DNA of 64,000 nucleotides from Chara braunii (lineage: Eukaryota > Streptophyta > Charophyceae > Charales > Characeae): NCBI GenBank assembly GCA_003427395.1, contig BFEA01000733.1:232344-296343 (forward strand), in the 5' to 3' direction. Shown here piece by piece: positions 21,225-30,985 of the stretch. Each line of letters begins with the position of its first letter. The stretch's first letter is position 1. The position numbers and the translations under genes are program-made. The notes under the pieces are model-generated. The model made no database searches and was not told the origin of the DNA. It saw only the letters and a list, made by a program, of their open reading frames with translations.

Positions 21225-22875
21225 CTATGCTAGTTGTACTGTTTTCCAGTCGAGCCCTCTGCTCTTCCTATCCACCCTACATTTCAACAGTCATGAACCA
21301 GTCCTAACATAGAAAGGATACTACAAGCAAAAACCGTTTTTATCCAAATTCCTCAAGTCCGTTACCCAGGGCTAATACGACCTGAACTACCAGAAGCTAT
21401 CCACCTGTTTGATACCCCAACCACATTCCATACTTTATTATCCTAACTAGTAAGAAACAGGAGGGGGGAGTGGGTTGCCCCCAGATGAAACTCCAAAGGA
21501 AAGGAATAAGGAAGACCAACCAACCTCCGAAAACCCCAAACCAAGAATAAGCTACCTACTCTTCCACTTATAGTTGGCTGCCTCCTGCGACAAATCAGTG
21601 TCCGGGTTGTTAGTTCAGGGCCCTACTTAAGCCAAGCGCAAAATTCCAACTCACATTTTGAATTAACTGTAACAAGCCAATTATAATTCTTGCCCAGAGA
21701 CCAAGTCCTAAGAAACCACCTAAACCCTTTCCTTACACCTTGTCCACTTATATTCTTCTTATTCCAATCTGCCTTGATGTATTGTCTGAGCCTAACACGA
21801 ATAGCAGACTTTATCTCAACGCCAGAAGTGCCTTTCCCCATGAGGACTGCTTTGTTCCTGTTGTCCCAAATAACTGAACAGATAATTGCTCTGCATTCTT
21901 GAACGACATACCCACAACCCTCCGTTAATGAAAGATTGTCTGGCAGAATATCCAATAGGATCCACATGCGGTCCCATTCCCAAGGCCAGTCTGAGAAGTC
22001 TTTCCAGTGCATTGCCCACCATTCCCAGATTCTCCTAGAAGCTGGGCAGTCCCACCATAGGTGGGGAATGGATTCAAACGGCCATACACAGCGTTTACAA
22101 GCCAATTGAATATTCATTCCCCTTGCGGCCAACCAAAACGCAGAAGGTGAGATTACCAAAGATAGAAGCCACCAAATCGCAACGTGTCTTTGAGATAGTA
22201 ATATTTTAACTGTTCCCACAAACGATTCATTGCTCCGATTACTCTTTCACCTGTTCCTGGTAAAAGATTCTCCCATCTTGCCACTGCAATCTCCACTGGG
22301 CGTTAGGAAGGAAGTAGGAGGTCCGAAGTATACTTCATTTTATCTAGTACCAGCGTGGAGCCATCTTGCCCCAGGCCACGCCATCCCCAAGCCGCTGGGT
22401 CCAGATTGCGTTTAGAGATTGGTTGATCAAGCCTCAATCAGTATGTCGGTCTACCCTTTCCCAAGACTCCTTTACTCTCACCTAACTCATACTCAGATAT
22501 CCTAGACTATGATGGTCTTCCTCATTCAACTTTAATCTTTCTGTACCAGCTTGTCTTTCCCATTTGTGGAGGATTCGGGTTCCGTTTGCTGTGTATGCTT
22601 CCAGTCTCCAATATTCGGTGTGTGCAACGAAGTTCTTGGAAATGTGTCAAGTACCAGGCGGGTTTACGCTCTCTGGTGCAAGGAGATTTTTCCCAGCCCG
22701 GGGGATTGCAGAAGTTAATAGCGCCATCTTCTCACCCACTTGATGGTATCCTACCAGTTTGCCGCGTAAAGCCTCCTCAGTTTGCCACTGGCCTGTTATA
22801 GAGTCTCATAGGTCTCTAATACAAAGGACTCCTTTCTTGATCCATCCGTCCCCAAAGGAGCCTCCTCATTCCATC
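21225..22875 (-). pseudogene. LINE ORF2 3' part with zf-RVT domain (continues the LINE at 39700-44316)
   Basis: The minus strand reads FGDGWIKKGVLCIRDL near 22850, a typical post-RT segment of plant LINEs. The well-preserved 198-codon frame at 22219-21623 carries the zf-RVT pattern: CKRCVWPFESIPHLWWDC followed by RRIWEWW. This zinc motif lies at the C-terminus of ORF2 in plant L1-type elements. The stretch between 22230 and 22850 has several stops. No RT core is present here; it lies on the same strand at 39700-42400, beyond the inserted element 3, which fits one LINE split in two. I see no poly-A tail before the LTR of element 2, so the 3' end may lie further left. Confidence 0.8.
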
Positions 22876-23036
22876 CGTCTGTATTTCGTCATTCTTCACT
22901 TTTGCACATCTTGGGGTACGTGCGTGTTAAGTCTGTGTCGGAGCTGCGCTGCCCAATCCAGCTCCATCTCTACCTCCTCCTTCGTCAACCCCTCTTCTCC
23001 ATCCTGACGGACCGCCATCCCGGCAGGTCCGACACA
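22876..23036 (+). repeat. Truncated 5' LTR of element 3
   Basis: It matches the last about 160 bases of the LTR at 38970-39699 (shared blocks include GTATTTCGTCATTCTTC and ATCCTGACGGACCGCCATCC). The first about 570 bases of the LTR are missing and LINE sequence begins directly to the left. Confidence 0.85.
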
Positions 23037-23037
23037 C

Positions 23038-23049
23038 TCGTATCAGAGC
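23038..23049 (+). other. Primer-binding site of element 3
   Basis: TCGTATCAGAGC lies one base after the LTR end and differs at one position from the canonical initiator-Met-tRNA site TGGTATCAGAGC. Confidence 0.85.
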
Positions 23050-23612
23050 GGGAACGGTCCCCGCTCCAACCTGCCCACCCTCCCATAACAGGGAGAAATC
23101 AGTGTAATCCCGGTAGCGGGATTTTCAAGGTGGCCGCACGCACGCACACGCGCCACGTGCCCACGCTGCCCCGCTGACCAGCCCCACCTCGCTCCCGGAT
23201 TATTATTATCAAGATCCAGGATGCTGCAACTGCCAGGATGCTGCTGCTGTTAAAAAGGTTGCACAACAGTTATTTGCCCGCCCCCGTCGGTGAGCGGCGA
23301 GCAGCGTGGCGGAAGCCCCCCCCCCCCCCCCCCCCCCCCCGCAACGGGTGGTGGGTGCTGCCGCTTGTGCACGTGGCTGGCATGTGCTGCCTCTCTGAAG
23401 TGCCACATGGCAGCTTGATGTGGATCTTGAAGACCCCCTGGCTAGGGGGCTGCACTACAGTGACATCGGGGTGGCTGATCAAGATCTCAGCCCACCCCAT
23501 ATTTTTTTATTGCAGTGGCATCACGCCAACAACAACTTAAAGGCCAACAACTTGAAGGCCAAGATCCTGGGGATCTTGGTAGTGCTCTGCTCTAGGTCAC
23601 GCAAGAGCTTGG
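23050..23612. other. Start of element 3 leader with C homopolymer
   Basis: No gene is recognised. A run of about 25 C lies at 23316-23340 and is likely to be of uncertain length. Confidence 0.6.
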
Positions 23613-24105
23613 TATCACCATCCTACCACTAACCCACTCTCCCCCAACTTCTTTTCTCTTCCCCCCCCCATCATCTAATCATCTTTTCTAACCCTACCAC
23701 TACTCTCTTTTCCTACCTCCTTCTTCACTCATCTTCCACAACCTTTTTCTCTCCTCTCCTCCCCACTCACTATCTTCTACTAATCTCATCTACTCCTCTC
23801 CACCTTTTTTGTACCCTTCTCTCGCATTCTACCACCCTCCTCTCCCTCTTCCCCCCCCTAACTACAACCCCATCATTTCCCCTATCTCCCCCTTCACTCT
23901 TTTTCTCTTTCTCACTTATTTTTCTCTTTTCTTTTTACTTTTGCATCCCTCTTCCTCACCAACTTCGCAAATTTTCTGTTTTTCTTCTTTTTATCTTTCT
24001 GTTGATTTATATTTCCTCCTTTTTTCAAAATTTCGAATTATCTTATTCCCCACCTTTTTTTCTCGTTTTTTATTTATTTCATTTCATTTTATTTTATTTT
24101 TTTGA
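23613..24105. repeat. G-depleted pyrimidine-rich tract
   Basis: From 23613 to 23810 there is not a single G, and only about nine occur up to 24100. The strand is C/T-rich with scattered A, shifting from C-rich to T-rich. No coding signal is seen. Confidence 0.9.
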
Positions 24106-24164
24106 AAATTTGAATTTCTTTGCGGCACCCTCAAATCGGATTAGGAGATTGTCATTCTTGCTTT

Positions 24165-24540
24165 CGGCACACATTTTGACCCCGTGGGAGTAACGAACTG
24201 CTGCCAAAATTTTCTGTTTTTTTTTTTACTTAGTCTTTTCAGCACATTTTGACCCCTTGGGGATAGCGAAGTGCTGACAAAAATTTTCTAATGTCACTTT
24301 CTTTCTTCTTGACGACACACTTTGACCCCATGGGGGTAACGAAATGCTGCCAAAATTTTTGAAAAAACCCAAAACTTAGTTTCTCTTCACCCCCCTCTAT
24401 ACTTATTTATTTATTTATTTTTCTGAAAATGATCATTTGTGGCATTGTAAGACTTAGTGTGCTTCTCTTAGTCTCTCCTTCCTTTTTGCACCTTTTTTAC
24501 CTTGTTGGGGTAGAAAAATGCTGCTGAAAATTCTAAAACG
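24165..24540. repeat. Degenerate tandem repeat, four copies, about 100-bp period
   Basis: Each copy has a core of the form GCACATTTTGACCCC, then GGGGTAACGAA and TGCTGCCAAAATTTT (near 24168, 24240, 24315, 24490), separated by T-rich spacers. The core can pair with itself through CCCC...GGGG. Confidence 0.75.
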
Positions 24541-25300
24541 TTAAGTAATTTTTCTCTTCTCACCTTTTGCTTATTTCTTTCTTTCTTTATTTTTATTATT
24601 TATTTTATTTTATTTTTATCTCAAAATTTTATTGTTTATTTTATTTTCTCTCCCCCTCCCCTCCATGGTTATTATTTTATTTTCTTGATTACAACACTGC
24701 TGTCGGGGCTGGAACCCTGACAAGGGTATCTGGCCGTGTTTTTCAACGTCGGACGTTGTCTGACCTTTTTACTTAATTAGAAGACTTGATGAGATTGACG
24801 TTGTCAGAGTTTATCCAGACCAACGCTATGACTGGAAGACTTGAACTTTTTGAATCTGACGCCGTCGACGCAGGACGACACCAACATCCATGCGGGATAA
24901 CGGGGGTTGGCACTGTCGTCCACGGGTTCCGACGAGGCCGCGCTGGTGTGCGGTCGTGAGAAAACTAAAGTTAAACCTAGTCCACTTATAATAAGGTCGC
25001 GCGGCTTAACAGCAGCGCGATTCAGGGCCTAAGCGGGCCAAAAAGGGGTCGCCGTGGCAAGATGGACCGCGGCGTGAAAATATGGTTTAGGGTCCATACG
25101 ACTTTTGCGCCAAGGGCCCGGGGGCGAAGGCGTCGAGGCCGGCTAAGTACGGCAGCTGTTAAAGCGGTCGGCCGCCGACCCCCCCTGCAAGCCACGGCAG
25201 CAAGCGGGCTTAGCATGCACAACCTGCTAGGCGTCGGAGGGGGGCGTGCTGGGCATCGGAAACGCTTCATATGGAAGCGCAACTCCTTTCCTGATTTGAA
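24541..25300. other. Unassigned GC-shifting DNA
   Basis: T-rich at first, then GC-rich from about 24700. Short open frames exist on both strands at 25022-25310 but look like composition effects. No recognised gene. Confidence 0.5.
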
Positions 25301-25305
25301 AAGCA

Positions 25306-25387
25306 GCTAGCCCAGTAGGTATCGTCGCGAGATTGTCACCCCGCAGACATGGGGATCGAACCTGACTAACTGCCCTACCGGGCTAGC
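25306..25387 (-). repeat. Inverted repeat with tRNA-like box motifs
   Basis: GCTAGCCCAGTAGG (25306-25319) pairs with CCTACCGGGCTAGC (25374-25387) at 13 of 14 positions. On the minus strand TAGCCCGGTAGG resembles a tRNA A box and GGTTCGATCCC matches the B box, but they are too close together for a tRNA (the anticodon arm is absent). I read it as a tRNA-derived SINE-like or pseudogene remnant. Confidence 0.4.
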
Positions 25388-25424
25388 CATTTTTGGAGCA
25401 GCCCATGGTGTGAGGGAGGCCGTG

Positions 25425-25506
25425 GCTGAAATCAGCCGCGCCGAGATTAGCTTGGCCCCTGTGTGAGGATGATACTCGTAGATCGAGAAATGTTTTTTTT
25501 TTTTTT
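25425..25506 (+). ncRNA. U6 snRNA-derived repeat (truncated, pseudogene-like), copy 1
   Basis: GAGATTAGCTTGGCCCC and GATCGAGAAATG (25443-25492) match the 3' half of plant U6 snRNA, where the sequence reads AGATTAGCATGGCCCC and later ATCGAGAAATGG. The 5' half of U6 is missing, and upstream is GCTGAAATCAGC, shared with the second copy at 45494. A T-run (25493-25506) follows, as after pol III genes. Mismatches inside the conserved central block argue against a functional snRNA. Confidence 0.7.
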
Positions 25507-25939
25507 ATCTTTGAAAAAAAAAAAAAAAAAAAAAGAGAAACAGAGACCTTCACCAGCAGGTCGTATGACGTGACCGTTGGCATAAGCCAACGGAATGAAA
25601 AGAAAAAAAAAAAGAAAAAAAAAGAAAAATAAAAATAAATTAAACTAAAAACGAAGCGCCAGCTGGCGCAGGGAGAACTGACGGGGACTTAGTGTTCCCA
25701 CGAAAAGTAACGGGAGCCCGTTTTTCGGGCAGCCCCTTCAGATCGAGGTAGGTTTTTTTTTTTTTTTTTTTTTTTTTATTTTTCTTCCTTATTAGATCTT
25801 ACTTAGATTTGATTTTTTTCCCTTTTTTTTATTTTCTTTTTAAATTTGGGTTAGATTTTCTCTTTTTTTTTGTCTTCTTTTTTTCTTCTCTCTCGAGGTA
25901 CCCGTTCGGTTCAAACGAACGGGCAGATAAAACTGCGCC

Positions 25940-25977
25940 CTGTCTCTTATACACATCTAGATGTGTATAAGAGACAG
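25940..25977. other. Nextera mate-pair junction adapter (assembly artefact)
   Basis: A 38-base perfect palindrome made of CTGTCTCTTATACACATCT and its reverse complement. This is the transposase mosaic-end junction adapter used in mate-pair libraries, not genomic DNA. Translated, it gives the contaminant peptide VSYTHLDVYKRQ. Confidence 0.98.
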
Positions 25978-26117
25978 GTCAGGGCCTGTGCCCCACTCAT
26001 CCTTAATCTGGTCAAGATAAAATCCCTTACCAGGGATCGGTGGACCAAATTGAGGGGGCCGGTCTGGAAATGCATCAGCTGGCGTAAAAGGCAGCAACTT
26101 GGATGCATGAAAGACCN
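25978..26117. other. Misplaced copy of element 2 chromodomain region
   Basis: About 138 bases closely match 14056-14194 of element 2 (shared blocks such as GGACCAAATTGAGGGGGCCG). It begins at the adapter and ends at an N before a GA array. This is most simply the distal half of a mate-pair read pulled into a gap. Confidence 0.85.

Positions 26118-26187
<70 letters not shown>
26118..26187. repeat. (GA)n microsatellite
   Basis: About 35 uninterrupted AG units directly after an N; the likely cause of the local misassembly. Confidence 0.95.
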
Positions 26188-26190
<3 letters not shown>

Positions 26191-26480
26191 CCAAGTACCT
26201 GCGCCCGTTGGGTCTTAAAAACGGGCTGCAGTGTTCACCTGCGCGCCCGAACCTCGCGCTGAGAGCGTCCGGGTATGGGCGGGAGGCAACGGAGGAAAGG
26301 AAGACCATATTGAGCTTGACTCTAGTTCGACTCTGTGAAATGACTTGAAAAAGGGGGGGGGATGTGCTCGTTCGTTTTCGAACAACGAGCTGCCCCTGTT
26401 GTAAGAAAAAAAAAGAAAAAAGAAAAAAAACACAAAAGAAAAAAAAAAGGGGGAGAAGTTGGAAAAAAAAAAGGGGAAAT

Positions 26481-26685
26481 GGCCGCGTATCTAGCCGCGG
26501 CCTCGGTCCAGATGCAAGTTTAGAAGCATCTGGACTGTGAATAGACTACAGACTGTTGTTCTGCTCAGAAATGGCTGGGTACAGCTATTTCTGGAGTGTG
26601 TCTGGCCGCGGGTGAAGGCCAGATGCATAGTCAGGGTTTAGAACTTGGTTTCTTTAGGGGAACATCAAGTTTCCTGACCCTTGAT
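26481..26685. repeat. Run of four to five consecutive stem-loops
   Basis: Successive inverted repeats: GGCCGCG/CGCGGCC (26481-26502), GTCCAGATGC/GCATCTGGAC (26506-26535, perfect 10-bp stem), CAGAAATGGCTG/CAGCTATTTCTG (26566-26593, 11 of 12), TCTGGCC/GGCCAGA (26601-26623) and ATCAAG/CTTGAT (26664-26685). There is no open frame of note. It could be a structured RNA or a decayed structured repeat. Confidence 0.5.
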
Positions 26686-27009
26686 CACGAGTTTGATCTA
26701 GGGCCAGGCTCTATTCCGGGATTTGGTTGTGGGCAAAGTAGCTGCCCTCAGCCTTCAGCCGGCATTAAAAGCTAGTCTGCCACCCAGCAGCCTCACACTT
26801 GTGGCAATGCTGCTGGGGCACTTTACTCGAGTAAATGTTGGCTGGCTGGCTGCTGGTGTGATAAGGCGAAGTGTTGGAGGTCTGCCGAAGCACTTGGAGG
26901 AAGGAGGAGGCAGCCATAGCTAAAGGTTGGGAGCTTTTTTCCCCACCTTCTGTGTTGTGCTGCAGGCTGTGGGGAAGTCGTGGCCTTGAGGTTGCTGCTG
27001 GTTTTCTAA

Positions 27010-27235
27010 GAAGGTGCGGCGGAAGCGCTGCCGAAATTGTGCGGCGGCGGCACTGACACTCTTGGCGGTACGGCGAAAGCGCTGCCGAAATTGTGTGGCG
27101 GCAGCATCGGTATTCTTGGCGGTGCAGCGGGAGCACTGCCGAATTTTTGCAACGGCAGCACCAATTTTCTTGGCGGTACGGCGAGGGCGCTGCCGGATTT
27201 TGTGGCGACAGTATTTTGCACAGGACTGCGAGAAG
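27010..27235. repeat. 54-bp tandem repeat, about four copies
   Basis: The units contain GCGCTGCCGAAATTGTG and CTTGGCGGTACGGCG. The unit length is a multiple of three, so overlapping frames are open on both strands, including a 286-codon minus-strand frame (27625-26765) with an 18-residue Arg/Cys/Tyr-rich repeat. I regard these frames as by-products. Confidence 0.8.
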
Positions 27236-28700
27236 GGGGGATTGGATGTTGCCACAAGGACGATACCGCCAAGGTGGGAGAGCACTTTGTAATAGAAAGG
27301 GTGTGGCGATCGTCTTGTTGAGGACATGCGGCACGCGGTACCTGTAAGGGCTGTTAAGGCCGCTGTTATTTTTTTTGCGGCATACCGAGTAAGCGGGGAT
27401 TAAGTCCGTGACCACCAAGTATTGCGGCAGGCAGGTGGTGGCCTGACTTGGTAATTGGTGAGTTGAATCAGCGCTGTTTTGGTGGAAGGTGTGACATTGA
27501 GACTGCGGGATTTGAGAGTGCGACGCCCTCCTCAACGGCAAGCTCGCTTCTGTGTTGGTGAGCGACGCCTGAGTCGGAGGTGGCGGTTGAAGGAGGGTGT
27601 GACCGAACTTTGTGAGTGGCCACAACGAGAGTTTTGCGGCCGAATTTTTTTCAGCGAATACTTGGCTTTCTTGAGTGAGCCTTCAAGAAATTCACTCAAG
27701 GTCAGTGCGACTTAGCTTCTTTGAACACCCGCGTGAACCCACACCCTGCATGACCTTGCTTTGAATTCAGGGAAAAAGGTAGACTGAGAGTGTGATGTCA
27801 TGCGTGTAGAGAAAGGGCTGACTTGTTTGAGGGATGGATGAATCTCTGGATTGTTTCTTTTCCTGATTGTGCAGGTAGGTTGGGAGGTGCATGTAAGAGG
27901 GAATCAACATTGCTTGCTCAAGATAATAATGGGGATGCTTACCTTTCTCCCACGTGACCTGAATGCATGTGAAAGAAAAGAGGAAAACCAAAANTAATAA
28001 TAATAAAAGAGTGAACAGGTGGGTGCCGAAAGAACGAAGGCCGTCGGAAAATTAAAAGAAGAGAAGACAAGGGAACATCTTAGTATCTTCCCAAGGACTT
28101 CCCCATTCTATCTCGAATGACCATTATCCTCCTATGCCCGTCTAAAAATATTTCACTTCTTTCTCTTCTTAATTCGTCTAAGTCGACCCTTCGCCAGGAA
28201 GGCATAGAGCGGTCGTCTGCACCTAGGGTCTAGGCTTCTTCTGTCTAGGAGGCATCTGAGGCGGGGGTTCATTGCCTTAGGGGCCAGCCCTGTTAGCGAC
28301 TCGGAGCGGACCGCTTATGCGGGGGGGATACCATGCTGTTGCGGTGGAGCCAGCCGAACTTCTGAGTCCTGAGCAATGTGTTCGGGCGAGGGGGAGGGGT
28401 ATTCCAGACCACTTCCTAGAGGGCAGGGGGTCTTGAAGCTAGGAGCAGTCGCCTCCTCGTGCTTTCAGGAAAAGGGAAGGCTGAATCTAGTACCCTGCTG
28501 GGTGGCCATATTAGGTGCCCTCTACGTGTGGGAGGGCTGGCGCCACAAGAAGCCCAGCCCGTGATTCAACTAGTGTTAAAAGAAGTGCAAATAGGCACTA
28601 CTTTCGCGGGCGGACCGTGACACAAGAATCATGGTCTGAAAAGGGGAGTAAAGATTGAACATGAAAATGAGTATACCTGAGTTATTTTGATAAAGTTACC
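27236..28700. other. Unassigned DNA
   Basis: No recognised gene, repeat or RNA. One ambiguous base near 27994 precedes a short AAT-rich run. Confidence 0.5.
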
Positions 28701-28714
28701 GCTTCGTCGTTCAG

Positions 28715-29218
28715 ATGCTTGCGGAGAGAGTGATTCTTCGATTGTTCATCACACGCGAGGCGGCGGCTAATTGGTTAGCGGTGCCGACACGATCCCGCGC
28801 CGGCATGGCACGAAAAGGAAGGCTGGTGTACAACCCTCTACAAGTTTACTCGGAGCGGGACGTGCCACGATTCTGGGAAGGGAGCGCAAGGAAACCATCA
28901 CGGAGTTATATTTTTTTGGTCGAGCCAGACCAGCGTATTGTGCGATATGATTTTGTGCCTCGTAATCCATCATGAGATTATGGAGATATGGACTTAGTTG
29001 TGGTTCACAAGGACTATCCAGAAGTAGAGAACATTCCTGAGGTTAGAGGGATGTTCCTCCATATTGTACTTCATTTGAACGATTTGCATGGTTCGTTCGG
29101 CCTCCTTCATCATGTGAGACGGGTCCAAGCGAATAGATTTAATATCATTCGCTCGGAACGCTTTGACGTTACCGCGTTTTATGACGAGGCTTGTGAAATT
29201 TACGAGCGCCTCTTCTAA
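28715..29218 (+). pseudogene. Unrecognised reading frame A (one in-frame TGA)
   Basis: From ATG 28715 the frame gives 86 codons, a TGA (28973-28975) and a further 81 codons in the same frame to a TAA near 29217. The composition is protein-like: varied residues, hydrophobic periodicity and no low complexity (for example GRLVYNPLQVYSERDVPRFW, and MDLVVVHKDYPEVEN after the TGA). I do not recognise a family. It lies in the leader of element 3, about 2.5 kb upstream of gag and on the same strand, and is followed in another frame by frame B, so A and B may be one decayed gene of about 390 codons. It could be an extra ORF of the retroelement, a captured gene or a viral remnant. Confidence 0.45.
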
Positions 29219-29235
29219 CAGGTGGCTTCTTCGGT

Positions 29236-29870
29236 ATGCAGATGCCTAGCGGATGGCGGGACTTCACTCAGGCCAGATATCTGCTGATTCGCGACACTAT
29301 GGACGAGGAGCTGATCCGACGAGCGGAGCGACTATTACTGGCTCGAGATGGAGTGCCCACACATTGGGTTGGATTTATCGGCCTGCTCAGTGATGGGCAG
29401 GGATTTTTCCCTAACTCACGCGCAGATGTTCGTGCCAATGTGGCCCGACTTCCGGACGAAGTTCACGGATACACCTTATACTTCCATCGTGCAAGCGACC
29501 TCCAACGCCTCTCTCGGGTCATTGTGAGCGTCAATATTACCCTATCCGGGGAGCGCCACGGCATCATCCGGATTAAAGAAACCGCTACCACGCACCTGTT
29601 TCGGATGCGCCAACCGTTCCGCGCCATAGTTTGGAGGCTCACCTCACGGGTGGTTTCTCTCTATGATACGCGGAAGGTCCGAGTTATGCGAGGCGGACGT
29701 GTCTCCACCTTCACTTTTGATGACGAGGAGCTTACATGACTCGCCCGGATAGAGGTAGAGGCCCGTGAGGGCCGACAGGTTTATCCTGGCTGAGCGCACC
29801 TTCTCGGGTCAGGTGTAGTGGTAAGTGGTTCTTTTGTAGGGCCACATCTACGTGACTCTACAAGGGTAAT
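29236..29870 (+). pseudogene. Unrecognised reading frame B (in-frame TGAs)
   Basis: 168 codons from 29236 to a TGA (29737-29739). After it the same frame continues with protein-like sequence (LARIEVEAREGRQVYPG) and a further TGA near 29791. Segments such as MPSGWRDFTQARYLLIRDTM, and later HGIIRIKETATTHLFRMRQP, look like ordinary globular protein. No motif or family is recognised. The frame differs from frame A, with a probable indel around 29200-29215. All three stops in A and B are TGA, unlike the TAG/TAA stops of elements 1 and 2. Confidence 0.45.
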
Positions 29871-30940
29871 AATGACAAAAAAAAACAACAACAAACGTGC
29901 GTAGGTAGGCCAACCAGATGGATAGTATTGTAATTACCCCGATGATGGCACTATCATGCTTATGCAGTGAGGGGTAATCGATCACTGAGAAATGAGCCGA
30001 GCAAAATAAAAACCGAACACCTGAAAAGGTGTCGAGTAAAAGGGCGAGGGCGAAGTATCAGGAGATGAGACATCTTCATGCCAAGTATCTGGTGTTGGGG
30101 ATGGGCACTTCGTCATTCGTGGAACAGAGAGAGTAATTATTGCCTAGGAGGACGAATCGACCGACAAAATTGTCAGTCGCTTCCCCGAATGGATGCATGC
30201 GGTACGACAATATGGTCAAACCGGGGGTTCAAACACCGACAGAAGCCAGACCACTTGTTGATCTGAATGGTACCAGCGGTATTTACTTATATGAGCTGTG
30301 CGTGACGGATCTTCTGTCTTCGGACGGCGGTAGCCTTGTCTCTCCGGTCATGCAAGCAGGAAATGATAACCTTGGCAGGTCGTCTCGTTAAGTCGAAATG
30401 TTGTTTATGAGTATGAGATTATAACAGTACTAGGATTATACATTGGATTTCATGTTTGGTCGAGGCCTTCCTAGTTGACTGATGCTTGTTCGTACCGAGG
30501 AGATCAGCGCCCTAAAAAACGGACGACGTTCGGGTCCACCAGGCGTTAACCAAGCGTGCCTATACTCCAGCGAGCGAGCAAACGCCCTCGGCTGACCTAC
30601 CTCTGCAATTGCATGTAAAAGCTTTCGCACGTGGGTTGGCAGCTCGGCGGGGATACGCCCCCAAGGGTGATGACAGCCCCTTAGGGAAGGTAAGATGTGC
30701 CCCGCGAGAACCTGTCCTGTCGTAGGGGACCGCGGGATATACAGCTGGCGCACCCGGCTAGAGCGGCGAAGGGACAATGCAACCGCGTCCGCCTCGGCGG
30801 TTCGCAGAATCACTTATGCATCGTCCTAAGTTGTCTTTTCATTTTGTTTCGTTCTAACTCTTGCGTGACATAGTCGGGAGGGCCCTCGTTTACGCAAGGG
30901 CCGATGCGCCCGACACCGCTTCCATCCCCTAACCACCCGA
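29871..30940. other. Unassigned DNA with one minus-strand open frame
   Basis: No recognised gene. A 125-codon minus-strand frame at 30813-30436 has fairly protein-like composition (basic, Pro/Arg-rich) but no identifiable motif. Confidence 0.4.
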
Positions 30941-30947
30941 ACCCCGA

Positions 30948-30985
30948 TTAGGGTTTTCTTAGGGTTTTTCTAGGGTTTCAGGTTC
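30948..30985 (+). promoter_or_regulatory. Three telo-box-like TAGGGTTT motifs upstream of gag
   Basis: TAGGGTTT occurs three times at 11-base spacing (30949, 30960, 30971), about 230 bases before the likely gag ATG. Reverse-complement telo-boxes (AAACCCTA) are common in plant promoters and 5' leaders. It could also be a short interstitial telomere-like scar. Confidence 0.45.

Larger units (their letters stand above)
25708..26390. repeat. Recurring hairpin module, four copies
   Basis: Four short stem-loops with related stems: GCCCG/CGGGC at about 25709-25723, CCCGTTCG/CGAACGGG at 25901-25923, GCCCGTT/AACGGGC at 26203-26226 and GCTCGTT/AACGAGC at 26366-26390. Three are followed directly by CTGC or CAGCCCC-like bases. 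The adapter and misplaced fragment at 25940-26117 lie between copies 2 and 3. Confidence 0.5.

Noticed and set aside
25306-25387. Functional tRNA gene
   Set aside because: A and B boxes are too close and no anticodon arm can be drawn.
25940-25977. Perfect 38-bp palindrome as a biological hairpin or recombination site
   Set aside because: It is the exact mate-pair junction adapter built from the transposase mosaic end.
26765-27625. 286-codon minus-strand frame as a Cys/Arg-rich repetitive protein
   Set aside because: Explained by a 54-bp stop-free tandem repeat that opens several frames at once.
29236-29739. Intact host gene
   Set aside because: The homology-like sequence continues past the stop, the upstream frame is shifted, and in-frame TGAs occur; more likely a decayed gene.
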